Positions 6,660 through 15,292 of a DNA stretch of 38,552 nt are shown here, piece after piece. Made by a program: the position numbers and the translations under genes. Each line of letters begins with the position of its first letter. Positions within the stretch are counted from its first letter, which is position 1. The stretch comes from Lentisphaeria bacterium (GTDB lineage Bacteria > Verrucomicrobiota > Lentisphaeria > Victivallales > UBA1829), in NCBI GenBank assembly GCA_017524965.1, contig JAFXUM010000190.1, positions 1-38,552 of the forward strand, read 5' to 3'. Below the pieces are notes generated by a model that was given only the letters and a program-made list of their open reading frames with translations, did no database searches and was not told the origin of the DNA.

Positions 6660-9020
6660 TCAGCGTCCGAGCGGCGAGAAGGAGAAGCCCATGTTGAAAT
6701 GGAAGCGCAGACGCCTGTGCACGCCTTCCTGATTGCAGACGATCGGGTACGCCAGGTCGAGACGGATCGGCATGCCGAGCTGCGGGATCATGATGCGGTG
6801 GCCGTAGCCGACACCGACGTTCGGCTGGCTGATCGGGCCGATGTGACCGCTGGTGGCGTCGCCGACGTCGCAGAAGACCGCGCCGCGCAGGAACTTGTAG
6901 ATCGGGTGGGACAGCTCCGCGGTGAAGAGGTACATGAACTCGCCGCCGTAGTTGTCGTCGTTCTGGTCCACCGGGCCGATGCTGCGGTACGGGAAGCCGC
7001 GCACGGAGTCGCCGCCGCCCAGGAAATACCGGTCGTACAGCGGCACGCGGTCGCCGTTGAACGTGCCCATGGTGCCGACCTTCGCGCCGGTGGTCAGGAC
7101 GAACCAGTCGTGGAAGAACGGGAAGTAGTTGATGGCGCGCAGTTCGAACTTGTAATAGTCGTTGGTGGCGCCGAGGCCGCGCGTGGTCAGGTAGGTGTAC
7201 GCGCCGACGTCGTAGCCGGAAGTCGGGTTCAGGATGCTGTCGCGCGTGTCGCGGTTGAGGGACAGGAAGACGCGTCCGATCAGGTCGCCGCCGACGGAAT
7301 CCTGGAAGATCGGCCCCATTTTCTTGTCCATGTCGAGGATGCGGACGTACTCGAACGTGTAGCCCGCGCTGACGGACGTGAATTCGTCGAAGATGCGTTT
7401 CGTGAGCGACACGGTGAATCCGAGCCGCTGTTCGTTCCAGTCTTCGTACAGAACCTCGCGCCAGTAGGCGGAAACGTCGAGGCGGAGCGGAATGCCGAAG
7501 AGGTACGGCTCCGTGAAGTCGGTCTGCACGTCGAAGTGTTCCAGGCCGACGAGCGCGCCGATGCGGAGACGCTGGCCGCCGCCCGTGAACCAGTTCTGCG
7601 GATCGAGGATGTCCATGTTGGAGTGCCACAGCTGAAGCGACCCGGCAAGGCCGTCGGAATCGCTCCATCCGAAGCCGATGTTGCCGCCGAGGAACTGTTT
7701 TTCCTCGACGTTCACGTAGACGTCCTTCTTGCCCGGCTCAGGCGAATCCATGGACAGGATCTCCACGCCGTCGCCCTCGCCGTTCGCGGACTGGAAATAC
7801 CCCATGCCCATGAGGCGGCTCTTGCCGATGTCGAGCAGTTCCTTGTCGAGCAGATCGTCGGACTCGAACGGCAGTTCGCGCCGGATCACGTAGTCCTTGG
7901 TCCAGCGGTTGCCGGAGATGTAGACCTCGCCGATCGTGTACTGCGTGCCTTCCATGATCTCGTATTCCACGTCCACGGAGTGCGTGCTGTAGTCGGGATA
8001 ACGCACCGCCCGGGCCTGGAAATCCGCAAAACCGAGCGGGGAATACTTCGATTCCAGAGCCTTCAGGTCATCGTCCTCGCGGCTGCTGCTGTAGACCTGC
8101 TCCTCGCGGGCGGAAAGAAGCGGCAGAAGCTGTTCCTCGGAAAACTCCTTCGCGCCGACGATGCGGATGCTGTTGATGAAGTAGGGGTCGCCCTCCTCCA
8201 CCACGAACTTCACGTCGACCAGTTCGGGATCGTCCGCGTGCTCGGTCACGACCACGTCGTTCACCTTGAAATCGAGGTAGCCTTTCTGCCAGTAGAGTTC
8301 GCGCAGGCGGATCTTGTCGCGCGTGACGAAATCCCTGTCGTAGAGGCCGAGGTTCGGAGGCGTCCCGAGCCACTCCCACGGCATGAACGAAAGCCATTTG
8401 GCGCTGCCGAAGAAATACCGCGTTTCGAGCAGGTCCTTCACCTCGGACGGCTTGTAGACGTTCATCCCCTCGAACTCGACGTTGTCGATGCGCACGCGCA
8501 GGTGCTCGGCGATCTTGAAGATCACCTTCACGCTGCCCTCGCCGTCGGCTTCCAGCGCGGAGTCGACCTGCGCCTCGGTGTAGCCTTTTTCCTCGTAGAA
8601 CTTCCGCAGTTCGCGGGTGGATTCGATCAGCAGGGCGTCGTTCAGCGGCATGTCCGTGCGCAGCTTCACGAGCTTCATCAGCTCCTTGTCGCCGAACTTG
8701 CGGTTGCCCTTGAACTGGATCTCGGAGACGTTTTTCTTCGCGTAGACGATGAAGACGACTTCCTTGTTTCCGTTGGCAAGGTCTTTCACCTCGGAGTCGA
8801 TCTCCTCGAACATCCCCAGGGCGAAAAGACGGCGGACGTCCTCGTTGACGATGCGTTCGGAGTACTGCATGCCGGCCTTCGTCTGCGTGTTCATCTCGAA
8901 GATGTCTTCGGAGAAAGGATACGCGCCCTGCTGGCGGAAGACGACCCGGTCAATGCTCTGAGCGGACGCGGATGCGGCCGTCAGCATTGCCAGCACTGTC
9001 AAAAGCCGTTTGTATTTCAT
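6660..9020 (-). CDS. bamA: Outer membrane protein assembly factor BamA
   Basis: A 786-residue Omp85 protein that inserts beta-barrel proteins into the outer membrane. A cleavable signal peptide ends near ASASAQ. POTRA repeats occupy about residues 24-435 (for example NVSEIQFKGNRKFGDKELMK and VDNVEF-like strands), and a 16-strand barrel follows, with the conserved VRGF motif in the GGGDSVRGFPYRSIGP loop. GGAG lies about nine bases upstream of the ATG. It follows dnaB by 28 nt and seems to be the last gene of the ribosomal/replication operon, rather than sitting beside skp or lpxD as is usual. After the expected barrel signal strand the protein has a short extra SPLGR tail, so it does not end in an aromatic residue. 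Confidence 0.95.
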   Translation of the reverse strand: MKYKRLLTVLAMLTAASASAQSIDRVVFRQQGAYPFSEDIFEMNTQTKAGMQYSERIVNEDVRRLFALGMFEEIDSEVKDLANGNKEVVFIVYAKKNVSEIQFKGNRKFGDKELMKLVKLRTDMPLNDALLIESTRELRKFYEEKGYTEAQVDSALEADGEGSVKVIFKIAEHLRVRIDNVEFEGMNVYKPSEVKDLLETRYFFGSAKWLSFMPWEWLGTPPNLGLYDRDFVTRDKIRLRELYWQKGYLDFKVNDVVVTEHADDPELVDVKFVVEEGDPYFINSIRIVGAKEFSEEQLLPLLSAREEQVYSSSREDDDLKALESKYSPLGFADFQARAVRYPDYSTHSVDVEYEIMEGTQYTIGEVYISGNRWTKDYVIRRELPFESDDLLDKELLDIGKSRLMGMGYFQSANGEGDGVEILSMDSPEPGKKDVYVNVEEKQFLGGNIGFGWSDSDGLAGSLQLWHSNMDILDPQNWFTGGGQRLRIGALVGLEHFDVQTDFTEPYLFGIPLRLDVSAYWREVLYEDWNEQRLGFTVSLTKRIFDEFTSVSAGYTFEYVRILDMDKKMGPIFQDSVGGDLIGRVFLSLNRDTRDSILNPTSGYDVGAYTYLTTRGLGATNDYYKFELRAINYFPFFHDWFVLTTGAKVGTMGTFNGDRVPLYDRYFLGGGDSVRGFPYRSIGPVDQNDDNYGGEFMYLFTAELSHPIYKFLRGAVFCDVGDATSGHIGPISQPNVGVGYGHRIMIPQLGMPIRLDLAYPIVCNQEGVHRRLRFHFNMGFSFSPLGR

Positions 9021-9048
9021 GGTTTCGTACTCCGGGATATGGTAACGG

Positions 9049-10686
9049 TCAGGATTTCGGTTTCTCTTTCATGGAATCCGGAATATCTCCATTGCCGTAT
9101 TTATGCGTGATCGAACGGAATTCCATCAGGCTCGGGAAGAAGTTCACATGCACCTCGCCGGTCTTTCCGTTACGGTTTTTTTCGACTAAAAGAAGAGATT
9201 CCACCCCGTTGCGGTTCTTTTCGCGGTTGTCGAGGCCGGTTTCCTTTGCTTCGTCGCGGTCGCGGTGCAGGAAGATCACCACGTCCGCATCCTGCTCGAT
9301 GGAGCCGGATTCGCGAAGATTGCTCAGCCGGGGGCGCGCCGTCTTGTTGTTCGGCGTCTTCTCGACTTCGCGGTTCAGCTGGGAGAGCACAAGGACCGGG
9401 ATGTCCAGATCCTTGGCGAGTTTTTTGATGCCGCCGGAAATGGCGGACACTTCCACCTGGCGGCCGTCGCGGGACGACACGTCGCCGGCGCGCATCAGCT
9501 GCAGGTAGTCGATGATGACCAGGTCCAGGCCGGCCTCGGATTCCTTGAGCTTGCGTGCCTTCGCACGCAGCTCGAATACGGAAAGACCGCCGGTCGGGTC
9601 GATGAAAAGCCTGGCGTTGGTCAGCGCTTCCGCCCCGCGGGAAAGCCTGTTGGTCTCCTCGATGTTGAAGGTCCCGTCCGAAATGGACGACAGCGAGACT
9701 TTCGATTCGGTGCAGAGAAGACGCTGCGCCACCTGCTCCGCGCTCATTTCGAGCGAGAAGAACGCGACGCTTTTGAGCTGTTTGTTCACAGGCTGCTGGT
9801 CCGGGTCCGTGATGCGTTTGTCCGGCAGGTTTCTCATCGCGATGTTGCGCGCGATGTTCAGCGCCAGCGCGGTCTTGCCGATGGACGGACGGGCCGCGAG
9901 CACGACCATTTCCTGTTTTTTCAGGCCGCCGCCCAGCAGGTTGTCCAGCTGCGGAAATCCGGTCGGGATCCCCGGCTCGATCTCCTTGTTCATGAGGGCG
10001 ACGAAATGATTGAACGCGTCCGTGACGAGCTCGCCGATGCTCCTGATCTCGGAGCGGACGAAATCGTTGCGGACGGCGAAGAAGGACTGTTCGATCCCGT
10101 CCAGAAGTTCGTGGATCTCTTTTCCGCCGGGTTCCCGGCAGATCTGAAGCGCGGACGTGCAGGCGTTGATCATTTCGCGGAGCATGGCCCACTGGCGCAG
10201 GATGCCGCACCAGGTTTCCACGTTCGCCACGCTGCCGATGGACGCCTGAATATCGAACAGAGCGCCGGTCCCGCCGATCATCTCAAGACGGCCGGAACGG
10301 AGCAGATCGTCCTCGACCGACAGCAGATCGGGCGGATTGCCCGTCCGGCTGTTGACCTCGAGCATGCTCTGGTAGATCGCGGCATACTTCGGATCGCGGA
10401 ACATGATCTTCGCGTTCCGCGCGTATCCGGTCAGGGCCCTGTCGGCGGAGTCCTTTCCCTGAGAACCGGGCAGGATCCGCACGCCGAGCCTGGTCGCGAC
10501 CGTGTTGAAGCAGGTCGGGTCGGCCAGGACGCAGGCGAGGACGGAGCGTTCCATCTCGTAGTCCGCGTAGTCCGCGGTCTGCGGGATGGAATTGGAAGAA
10601 CGGGCTGCCGGAACGGCGTTCCGGGAAGAATCCTCCCCGGTCCCTGCCGCCCCGGCGCCGTGTGCATGATCGGAACGATCAGGCAT
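9049..10686 (-). CDS. dnaB: Replicative DNA helicase DnaB
   Basis: A 545-residue hexameric helicase that unwinds DNA at the replication fork. The N-terminal DnaB domain starts near residue 38 after a Ser/Ala-rich leader; the RecA-like domain carries Walker A ARPSIGKTAL (K271), FFSLEMS, and Walker B LVIIDYLQLM (D393), plus the DLRESGSIEQDAD-type motif seen here as NLRESGSIEQDAD. It is longer than the roughly 450-470 residues typical of the family because of the N-terminal leader and two inserts, near residues 65-85 and 290-305. GGAG precedes the ATG. It follows rplI by 17 nt, the classic rpsF-ssb-rpsR-rplI-dnaB order. Confidence 0.95.
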   Translation of the reverse strand: MPDRSDHAHGAGAAGTGEDSSRNAVPAARSSNSIPQTADYADYEMERSVLACVLADPTCFNTVATRLGVRILPGSQGKDSADRALTGYARNAKIMFRDPKYAAIYQSMLEVNSRTGNPPDLLSVEDDLLRSGRLEMIGGTGALFDIQASIGSVANVETWCGILRQWAMLREMINACTSALQICREPGGKEIHELLDGIEQSFFAVRNDFVRSEIRSIGELVTDAFNHFVALMNKEIEPGIPTGFPQLDNLLGGGLKKQEMVVLAARPSIGKTALALNIARNIAMRNLPDKRITDPDQQPVNKQLKSVAFFSLEMSAEQVAQRLLCTESKVSLSSISDGTFNIEETNRLSRGAEALTNARLFIDPTGGLSVFELRAKARKLKESEAGLDLVIIDYLQLMRAGDVSSRDGRQVEVSAISGGIKKLAKDLDIPVLVLSQLNREVEKTPNNKTARPRLSNLRESGSIEQDADVVIFLHRDRDEAKETGLDNREKNRNGVESLLLVEKNRNGKTGEVHVNFFPSLMEFRSITHKYGNGDIPDSMKEKPKS

Positions 10687-10703
10687 GAATCACTCCGGGC
10701 GCA

Positions 10704-11159
10704 TCAGGCGGCGCCGACGACCTTGATCGTCGCGACGGCGGTGACGGTCTGGTGGAGCTTGATGTCGACCTTGAATTCGCCGATCGTGCGGATGGGGGCG
10801 TCCAGACGGATCTTGTTGATGTTGACCTTGACGTCCATCGACGCGAGCTTTTCGAAGATGGTGCGTTCGGAGACGGAGCCGAAGAGGTGTCCGTCTTCGG
10901 AGGCCTGCATCGGGATCGTGATGTCGAGGCCGGCGATCTTCGCGGAGAGAGCCTGGGCGGCTTCGAGGTCGGCTTTGCGCTTCGCTTCGATTTTCTCCTT
11001 GCGGGCTTCGAGCTGACGGAGCACGCCGGTGGAGGCGATGGTCGCGAATCCGCGCGGGATCAGGTAGTTGCGGGCGTAGCCGGCCGTGACGTGAACTTCT
11101 TCGCCGGCGAGGCCGAGGTCTTCAACGTCCTGCAGAAGGATCAGTTTGACATGTGCCAT
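10704..11159 (-). CDS. rplI: 50S ribosomal protein bL9
   Basis: A 151-residue large-subunit protein. The N-terminal domain carries the signature VKLILLQDVEDLGLAGEEVHV followed by GYARNYLIPRGFA; a long linking helix and a C-terminal domain with FGSVSERTI follow. The length matches the family. bL9 binds 23S rRNA and helps keep the reading frame during translation. It lies between rpsR and dnaB in the core operon. Confidence 0.97.
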   Translation of the reverse strand: MAHVKLILLQDVEDLGLAGEEVHVTAGYARNYLIPRGFATIASTGVLRQLEARKEKIEAKRKADLEAAQALSAKIAGLDITIPMQASEDGHLFGSVSERTIFEKLASMDVKVNINKIRLDAPIRTIGEFKVDIKLHQTVTAVATIKVVGAA

Positions 11160-11190
11160 GATTGAATTTCCTTTGCTGATGGGTTCCGGC

Positions 11191-11427
11191 TCAGAGAGCC
11201 ACGCTGATGATACGGGCGCGCTTCAGGGCCGTGCTGAGCATCTTCTGATGGTTCAGGCAGGTGCCGGTGATGCGGCGGGGAAGGATGCGGCCTTTTTCGG
11301 TCTGGAAACGGCGGAGCTGTTCCCCGTCCTTGAAGTCGATGTAGTTCACGTGATTCTCGCAGAATCTGCAGATCTTCGCTTTGTTGGTGCGACGCTTCGC
11401 GTGGCGTCTTTTCTGTTGCATTGCCAT
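11191..11427 (-). CDS. rpsR: 30S ribosomal protein bS18
   Basis: A 78-residue small-subunit protein that pairs with bS6. It has the family core YIDFKDGEQLRRFQTEKGRILPRRITG followed by the H-Q-x2-L-x3-IKRAR-like end. Cys pairs in KICRFC and in TGTCLNHQ suggest the zinc-binding (C+) form. Two in-frame ATGs lie three codons apart and either could be used. The gene sits 31 nt upstream of rplI. Confidence 0.96.
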   Translation of the reverse strand: MAMQQKRRHAKRRTNKAKICRFCENHVNYIDFKDGEQLRRFQTEKGRILPRRITGTCLNHQKMLSTALKRARIISVAL

Positions 11428-11464
11428 ATTTGGTCTCGCTTGTTAGTTGGTTTGTCTGAATGGA

Positions 11465-12088
11465 TCAGAAGGGGATGTCGTCCACGTTTTCGAGCGGGTC
11501 CGGACCGGAATCCGGCATGCCGCCCTGGCCGGGCTGCATGTTCGGAGCCGGATTGTACTGCGGCTCGTCGAACTGCTGACGGCGGTACGGCTGCCCCTGC
11601 GGAGCGCGGTTCTGGAAACCGCCCTGCCCCTGGTAGCCGCCCTGGGACGGATAACCGCCCTGGGGCTGGTAGCCGCCCTGGCGCGGAGCGCGCTGCTGGA
11701 AACCGTCGTCTTCCGGCGGCATTTCGCCGGGCGCGCCGCCCTGGTCGTCGCGGCGTCCCGAGAGGAACTGCACGCGTTCGGCCGTCACGCGGACGCGGGA
11801 GCGCTTCTTCTGGGTGTCCTTTTCGGTCCACTGATCGTAGACCAGACGCCCTTCGATGAAGACCGTGCTGCCCTTCTGGAGAAAACGGGAGCAAGTCTCG
11901 GCCTGTTTGCCCCAAACAACGATCTCCAGGAAACACGTTTCATCTTTCTCCTGGCCGCTCGCCTGCATGAAGCGGCGGTTGATCGCAATTCCGAACTCGC
12001 AAACGGCGGAATTGCCGCCCGTCAGATACCGGAGTTCCGGATCCCGGGTCAGATTCCCGATCAAAAGCACTTTGTTCAGAGAAGCCAT
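11465..12088 (-). CDS. ssb: Single-stranded DNA-binding protein
   Basis: A 207-residue SSB that coats single-stranded DNA during replication and repair. The OB fold spans about 1-110, beginning MASLNKVLLIGNLTRDPELR. A Gly/Gln/Tyr-rich flexible linker (about 120-185) contains several QGGY repeats, and the protein ends in the canonical acidic tip DDIPF that recruits partner proteins. The gene is between rpsF and rpsR, the standard position. The QGGY-type linker is longer than in many SSBs but ordinary in kind. Confidence 0.96.
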   Translation of the reverse strand: MASLNKVLLIGNLTRDPELRYLTGGNSAVCEFGIAINRRFMQASGQEKDETCFLEIVVWGKQAETCSRFLQKGSTVFIEGRLVYDQWTEKDTQKKRSRVRVTAERVQFLSGRRDDQGGAPGEMPPEDDGFQQRAPRQGGYQPQGGYPSQGGYQGQGGFQNRAPQGQPYRRQQFDEPQYNPAPNMQPGQGGMPDSGPDPLENVDDIPF

Positions 12089-12119
12089 GTGACTCGCCTC
12101 CTTTCTTCAGTTTGATGGA

Positions 12120-12485
12120 TTACTCGGCGTCGGCCGCGGGGCCGGCGGGAGCCGTCGTCGCCGGTTCCGGGATCGCCAGCTTGGAGCGGACGTGTTCCGG
12201 ACGGTCGTAGACGATGGAGAGGAACCGCAGGACGCGTTCGTCCAGGCGGAACTCGTCGCGGAGCGTCGCTTCCTTGGCCTGTTCGACTTCGAACACGAAA
12301 TCGAAATAGTAGCCGGCTTTGCGTTTCTTGATCTCGCGCGCAAAGGTCTTGCGGCCCATCGCGACGTTCTCGATCATCTTTCCGCCCCAGCCGTTGATCA
12401 GCTTTTCGAACTGATCGGCAAAGGCCTTGCCCTCATCGTCGACTTTGCGCGGGTCGAGGATGAATACTGCTTCGTACTTTTTCAA
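12120..12485 (-). CDS. rpsF: 30S ribosomal protein bS6
   Basis: A 121-residue small-subunit protein beginning MKKYEAVFILDPR, with the ferredoxin-like fold landmarks YYFDFVFEVEQA and VLRFLSIVYD. A short Ala/Pro tail replaces the Glu-rich tail of E. coli S6. It binds 16S rRNA with bS18. Only 21 nt separate it from pth, so there is no room for a separate S6/S18 autoregulatory leader here. Confidence 0.96.
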   Translation of the reverse strand: MKKYEAVFILDPRKVDDEGKAFADQFEKLINGWGGKMIENVAMGRKTFAREIKKRKAGYYFDFVFEVEQAKEATLRDEFRLDERVLRFLSIVYDRPEHVRSKLAIPEPATTAPAGPAADAE

Positions 12486-12506
12486 GACTGCACCTCCAGG
12501 TGTTGC

Positions 12507-13160
12507 TTATTTGTTGTTTACAGACGTTTCTGTTGTTGTTTTGTTCGGTTGGCTGTCTTCGTCCGCGCTGAAGTCGCGCGGATTGTATTGGTTCATTGCC
12601 ATTGCGATGCCTCGTCTCAGGATCAGGACGGCCGCTTCCGCAGCTCCGGCCAGCACCCGGTCGAATACCGCGCGCTCTTCCTCGCTGAACTCCGAAAGGA
12701 CGTAATCGATCACGTCCCCGCGGCTTTCCGCGTGTCCGACGCCGATCCGCATCCGGTTGAATCCTTCCGATCCGATCTCTTCGATCAGAGAATTGATCCC
12801 GTTGTGTCCGGCGCTGCCGCCTCCTTTGCGGATCCGGATCCGCCCGAGGGGGATGTCCATGTCGTCATGGGCCACCAGCACCTCGTCCGGCGCGATCCCT
12901 TCGCTCCGCATCAGCGGGGCGACCGCCTCGCCGCTCAGGTTCATGTACGTCAAAGGCGTCTGAACGATCAGCGGCGCTCCGGCGTAGGTCCCCTTCCAGT
13001 AGTAGGACTGGAACCCGTGGACCCTCTGGAAGGAACGCGGAAGTCTGGTCAGGAGGCGTTCGGCAAACATGAATCCGGCGTTGTGACGTGTGCCGTCGTA
13101 TTTGCTTTCCGGATTTCCCAGTCCGACGATGAGCCGGATCCGATGTGTTCCGTCCGCCAT
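12507..13160 (-). CDS. pth: Peptidyl-tRNA hydrolase
   Basis: A 217-residue enzyme that frees tRNAs from prematurely released peptidyl-tRNA. The family motifs are present: LIVGLGNPESKYDGTRHNAGF (with the catalytic His in RHNAG), PLTYMNLSGEAV, VAHDDMDIPLGRIRIRKGG and SAGHNGINSLIEEIG. The ATG is preceded by AAAGGA. A C-terminal Thr/Asn-rich tail beyond the enzyme fold is not conserved. The gene lies between rplY and rpsF. Confidence 0.96.
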   Translation of the reverse strand: MADGTHRIRLIVGLGNPESKYDGTRHNAGFMFAERLLTRLPRSFQRVHGFQSYYWKGTYAGAPLIVQTPLTYMNLSGEAVAPLMRSEGIAPDEVLVAHDDMDIPLGRIRIRKGGGSAGHNGINSLIEEIGSEGFNRMRIGVGHAESRGDVIDYVLSEFSEEERAVFDRVLAGAAEAAVLILRRGIAMAMNQYNPRDFSADEDSQPNKTTTETSVNNK

Positions 13161-13226
13161 GTCGCGCTGTCCTTTCCGTGTTCTTCCGTCCGGAGGCTCT
13201 TCCGCATCGCAAACAAAGCAGGAAGA

Positions 13227-13904
13227 TTACTCCGCTTTCTTGCGGTCCTCGCGGGCCGCGGCGCGTTCTTCGGTCTTCTTCTCGGCGATGACTTCGGGTT
13301 CGGCGGCTTCCTCGCCTTCGGCGGGAGCGGCTTCTTCTTCCTCGGCAGCGGCGGATTCATCGACTTCGGTGAACACGACGAGGTCGGCGTGGGTCACGGC
13401 GGTAACGCCTTCGGGCATCACGATGTCGCCGACGTGGATGATGTCGCCGAGGTTCATGCCGGAGACGTCCACGATGATCTCTTCGGGGAGGTCCTGCGGG
13501 AGGCTTTCCACTTCGATTTCGTGGAGGTTCTGCTCAAGCAGACCGCCCGCGGCAGCGCCGGCGGGCACAGTGTGACCGGCGCGGACCGCGACGTGCGCCT
13601 TGATCTTCTGGTCCATGCGGATGGCCTGGAAATCCAGATGGCGGGTGCGGTTCTTGATCGGGTCGTGCTGGACTTCCTTCAGCAGGACGAGCGTTTCCTT
13701 GCCATCCTCGACGAGGGAGAGGATGTTCAGCTCGTTGCGGGAGAGCAGCTGCCATTCCGTGGCGTTCACGGAGATGCACTTCGGCTCAATGCCTTTGCCG
13801 TAGACGATCGCGGGGATCAGTCCGGTCTTTCTCAGGCGGCGTGCGTCGTTGGTGGTACCGGCCGTACGCGCCTGCACGTTCAACACATGTTTGACTTTTG
13901 CCAT
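13227..13904 (-). CDS. rplY: 50S ribosomal protein bL25 (Ctc/TL5 form)
   Basis: A 225-residue protein of the long general-stress form: the N-terminal 5S-rRNA-binding domain (about 1-95, with LRKTGLIPAIVYGKG and a later RHLDFQAI) and a C-terminal TL5 domain (about 100-185, with GAAAGGLLEQNLHEIEVESLP). The tail is a low-complexity Glu/Ala run ending in Lys/Arg residues. It follows prs by 75 nt and precedes pth, the usual prs-ctc-pth order. Confidence 0.95.
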   Translation of the reverse strand: MAKVKHVLNVQARTAGTTNDARRLRKTGLIPAIVYGKGIEPKCISVNATEWQLLSRNELNILSLVEDGKETLVLLKEVQHDPIKNRTRHLDFQAIRMDQKIKAHVAVRAGHTVPAGAAAGGLLEQNLHEIEVESLPQDLPEEIIVDVSGMNLGDIIHVGDIVMPEGVTAVTHADLVVFTEVDESAAAEEEEAAPAEGEEAAEPEVIAEKKTEERAAAREDRKKAE

Positions 13905-13979
13905 TTTCGGTCCTTTCGTGTAATGTGTCGGTTATGTGTGGGTTGTTCGTTTCGTGTTTCGTTTCGGGGGCTTTTCCGC

Positions 13980-14924
13980 TCAGCGCTGGAAAAGCGAATT
14001 AAGGGAATCGCCGTTGTGGATGCGGCTGATCGCTTCGGAGAGGAGCGGGGCGATGTCCAGCGTGTGGACGCTGTCGCCCTTCAGGTCGGTCGGAACGGAG
14101 TTCGTCGTGATCAGCTCTTCGATGCAGCTGGCTTTCAGCTTCTCGAACGCTTCTTCGCGCGCCAGGAAGTGCGACACCGCCGCGAGAACGTGGGACGCGC
14201 CTTCGCGTTTCAGAAGCTCGGCTGCGGCGCAGAGCGTGCCGGCCGTGCTGGTCATGTCGTCGACCAGGACGCACGTGCGTCCCTTCACGTCGCCGACCAG
14301 ATGCGAGGACGCCACGTGGTTCGCGTCGAGGCGGCGTTTTGCCACCACTGCGAATCCGCAGCCCAGGCGGTCGGCGAACGACTGCGCCATCTTCACGCTG
14401 CCGGAGTCGGGGGAGACGATCACGGATTCCGAGTCGGTCTTGCCGCGCAGATACGGGATCAGCACGGATGCCGCGTACAGGTGGTCGACCGGGATGTCGA
14501 AGAATCCCTGGATCTGCTGGGAATGGAGGTCCATGGCGAGGATGCGGTTCGCGCCCGCGGTCGTCAGCAGGTTCGCGACGAGCTTGGCCGTGATCGGCAC
14601 GCGCGGCTTGTCCTTGCGGTCCTGGCGGGCATATCCGAAGAACGGGATCACAGCGGTGATTCTGGCCGCGGACGCGCGGCGGGCGGCGTCCAGCATGATC
14701 AGAAGCTCCATCAGGTTTTCGTTCGTCGGATTGGACGTGGATTGGATGATGAATGCGTCCGCATTCCTCAGGGTATCCTTGTACTGGACAAAAATTTCGC
14801 CGTCCGGGAATCTCTGCACGGTCACGTGGCCGAGCTGCTGTCCCAGGCACTGCGCGATCGATTCGGCGAGTTTCGGATGTGATGTCCCGCTGTAGAGTCG
14901 GATGTCTCTCGCGTTTCCTTCCAT
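13980..14924 (-). CDS. prs: Ribose-phosphate pyrophosphokinase
   Basis: A 314-residue cytoplasmic enzyme that makes PRPP from ribose 5-phosphate and ATP, feeding purine, pyrimidine, His, Trp and NAD synthesis. Motifs: the substrate region RFPDGEIFVQ, the ATP loop FFGYARQDRKDKPR, the PRPP-synthetase signature DLHSQQIQGFFDIPVDHL, and the PRPP-binding loop VLVDDMTSTAGT. The ATG at 14924 gives the family start (RDIRLYSG soon after) and has ACAGGA five bases upstream. A second in-frame ATG at 15053, with AGGA about seven bases before it, would add 43 basic residues not typical of the family. First gene of the core operon. Confidence 0.94.
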   Translation of the reverse strand: MEGNARDIRLYSGTSHPKLAESIAQCLGQQLGHVTVQRFPDGEIFVQYKDTLRNADAFIIQSTSNPTNENLMELLIMLDAARRASAARITAVIPFFGYARQDRKDKPRVPITAKLVANLLTTAGANRILAMDLHSQQIQGFFDIPVDHLYAASVLIPYLRGKTDSESVIVSPDSGSVKMAQSFADRLGCGFAVVAKRRLDANHVASSHLVGDVKGRTCVLVDDMTSTAGTLCAAAELLKREGASHVLAAVSHFLAREEAFEKLKASCIEELITTNSVPTDLKGDSVHTLDIAPLLSEAISRIHNGDSLNSLFQR

Positions 14925-15185
14925 GGTGTCCTGTGTCTTTCCGTTCGTGGTTGAGGGTTGGTGTCGAACAAATCCCTGTCCGAGGTACGGAAGACGGCCG
15001 AACGCGAGTCCTTTTTTCCGCAGCCGGAGCGAACGCTCCCGACGCTGCGCCATGCCGGGATCCTGAAAAACGAGGCGGCATAAACAGCCGGAAATCCCTG
15101 CGCATGAAAGAAAACCCCGCGGTCATGCGGGTCCTGCGACCCACCGAATCCGGACATGCGGATTAAGGTTTCTGTTTCAACGTGT
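14925..15185 (-). promoter_or_regulatory. Long structured leader of the prs operon
   Basis: About 260 nt separate the promoter from the prs start. The leader contains a GGGTC/GACCC stem with a four-base loop (15129-15142) and a larger hairpin (15019-15049) with CGCAGC/GCTGCG outer arms and a GGAGCG-CTCC inner stem. Neither is followed by a clean T-run. The second hairpin falls inside the possible upstream extension of prs. I do not recognise a known riboswitch class. Confidence 0.4.
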
Positions 15186-15191
15186 CTAAAT

Positions 15192-15219
15192 AATATAGAC
15201 CATCTTTCCGGAAAATCAA
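15192..15219 (-). promoter_or_regulatory. Promoter of the prs-to-bamA operon
   Basis: TTGATT (15219-15214) and TATATT (15197-15192) are 16 nt apart on the minus strand. No other strong promoter is seen before bamA, so this may drive all nine genes. Confidence 0.6.
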
Positions 15220-15267
15220 GTTGGATTCCGTTATTTTTCACTCATTTCGTGCATTTTTCGCAAAAAG

Positions 15268-15283
15268 GGAGGGCAGGCCCTCC
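15268..15283. other. Short hairpin before the tandem repeat
   Basis: A perfect GGAGGG/CCCTCC stem of six pairs closes a CAGG loop. It lies ten bases before the first 41-bp repeat unit and may belong to the same structured region. Confidence 0.4.
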
Positions 15284-15292
15284 ACTGATACT

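Noticed and set aside
6642-9110. Long open frame on the plus strand opposite bamA
   Set aside because: It is the GC-rich shadow of bamA; its composition is Val/Glu/Asp/Arg-biased with no family motif, and bamA is certain.
14925-15185. Known riboswitch before prs
   Set aside because: I could not match the stems and loops to the PRPP, guanidine or purine classes.
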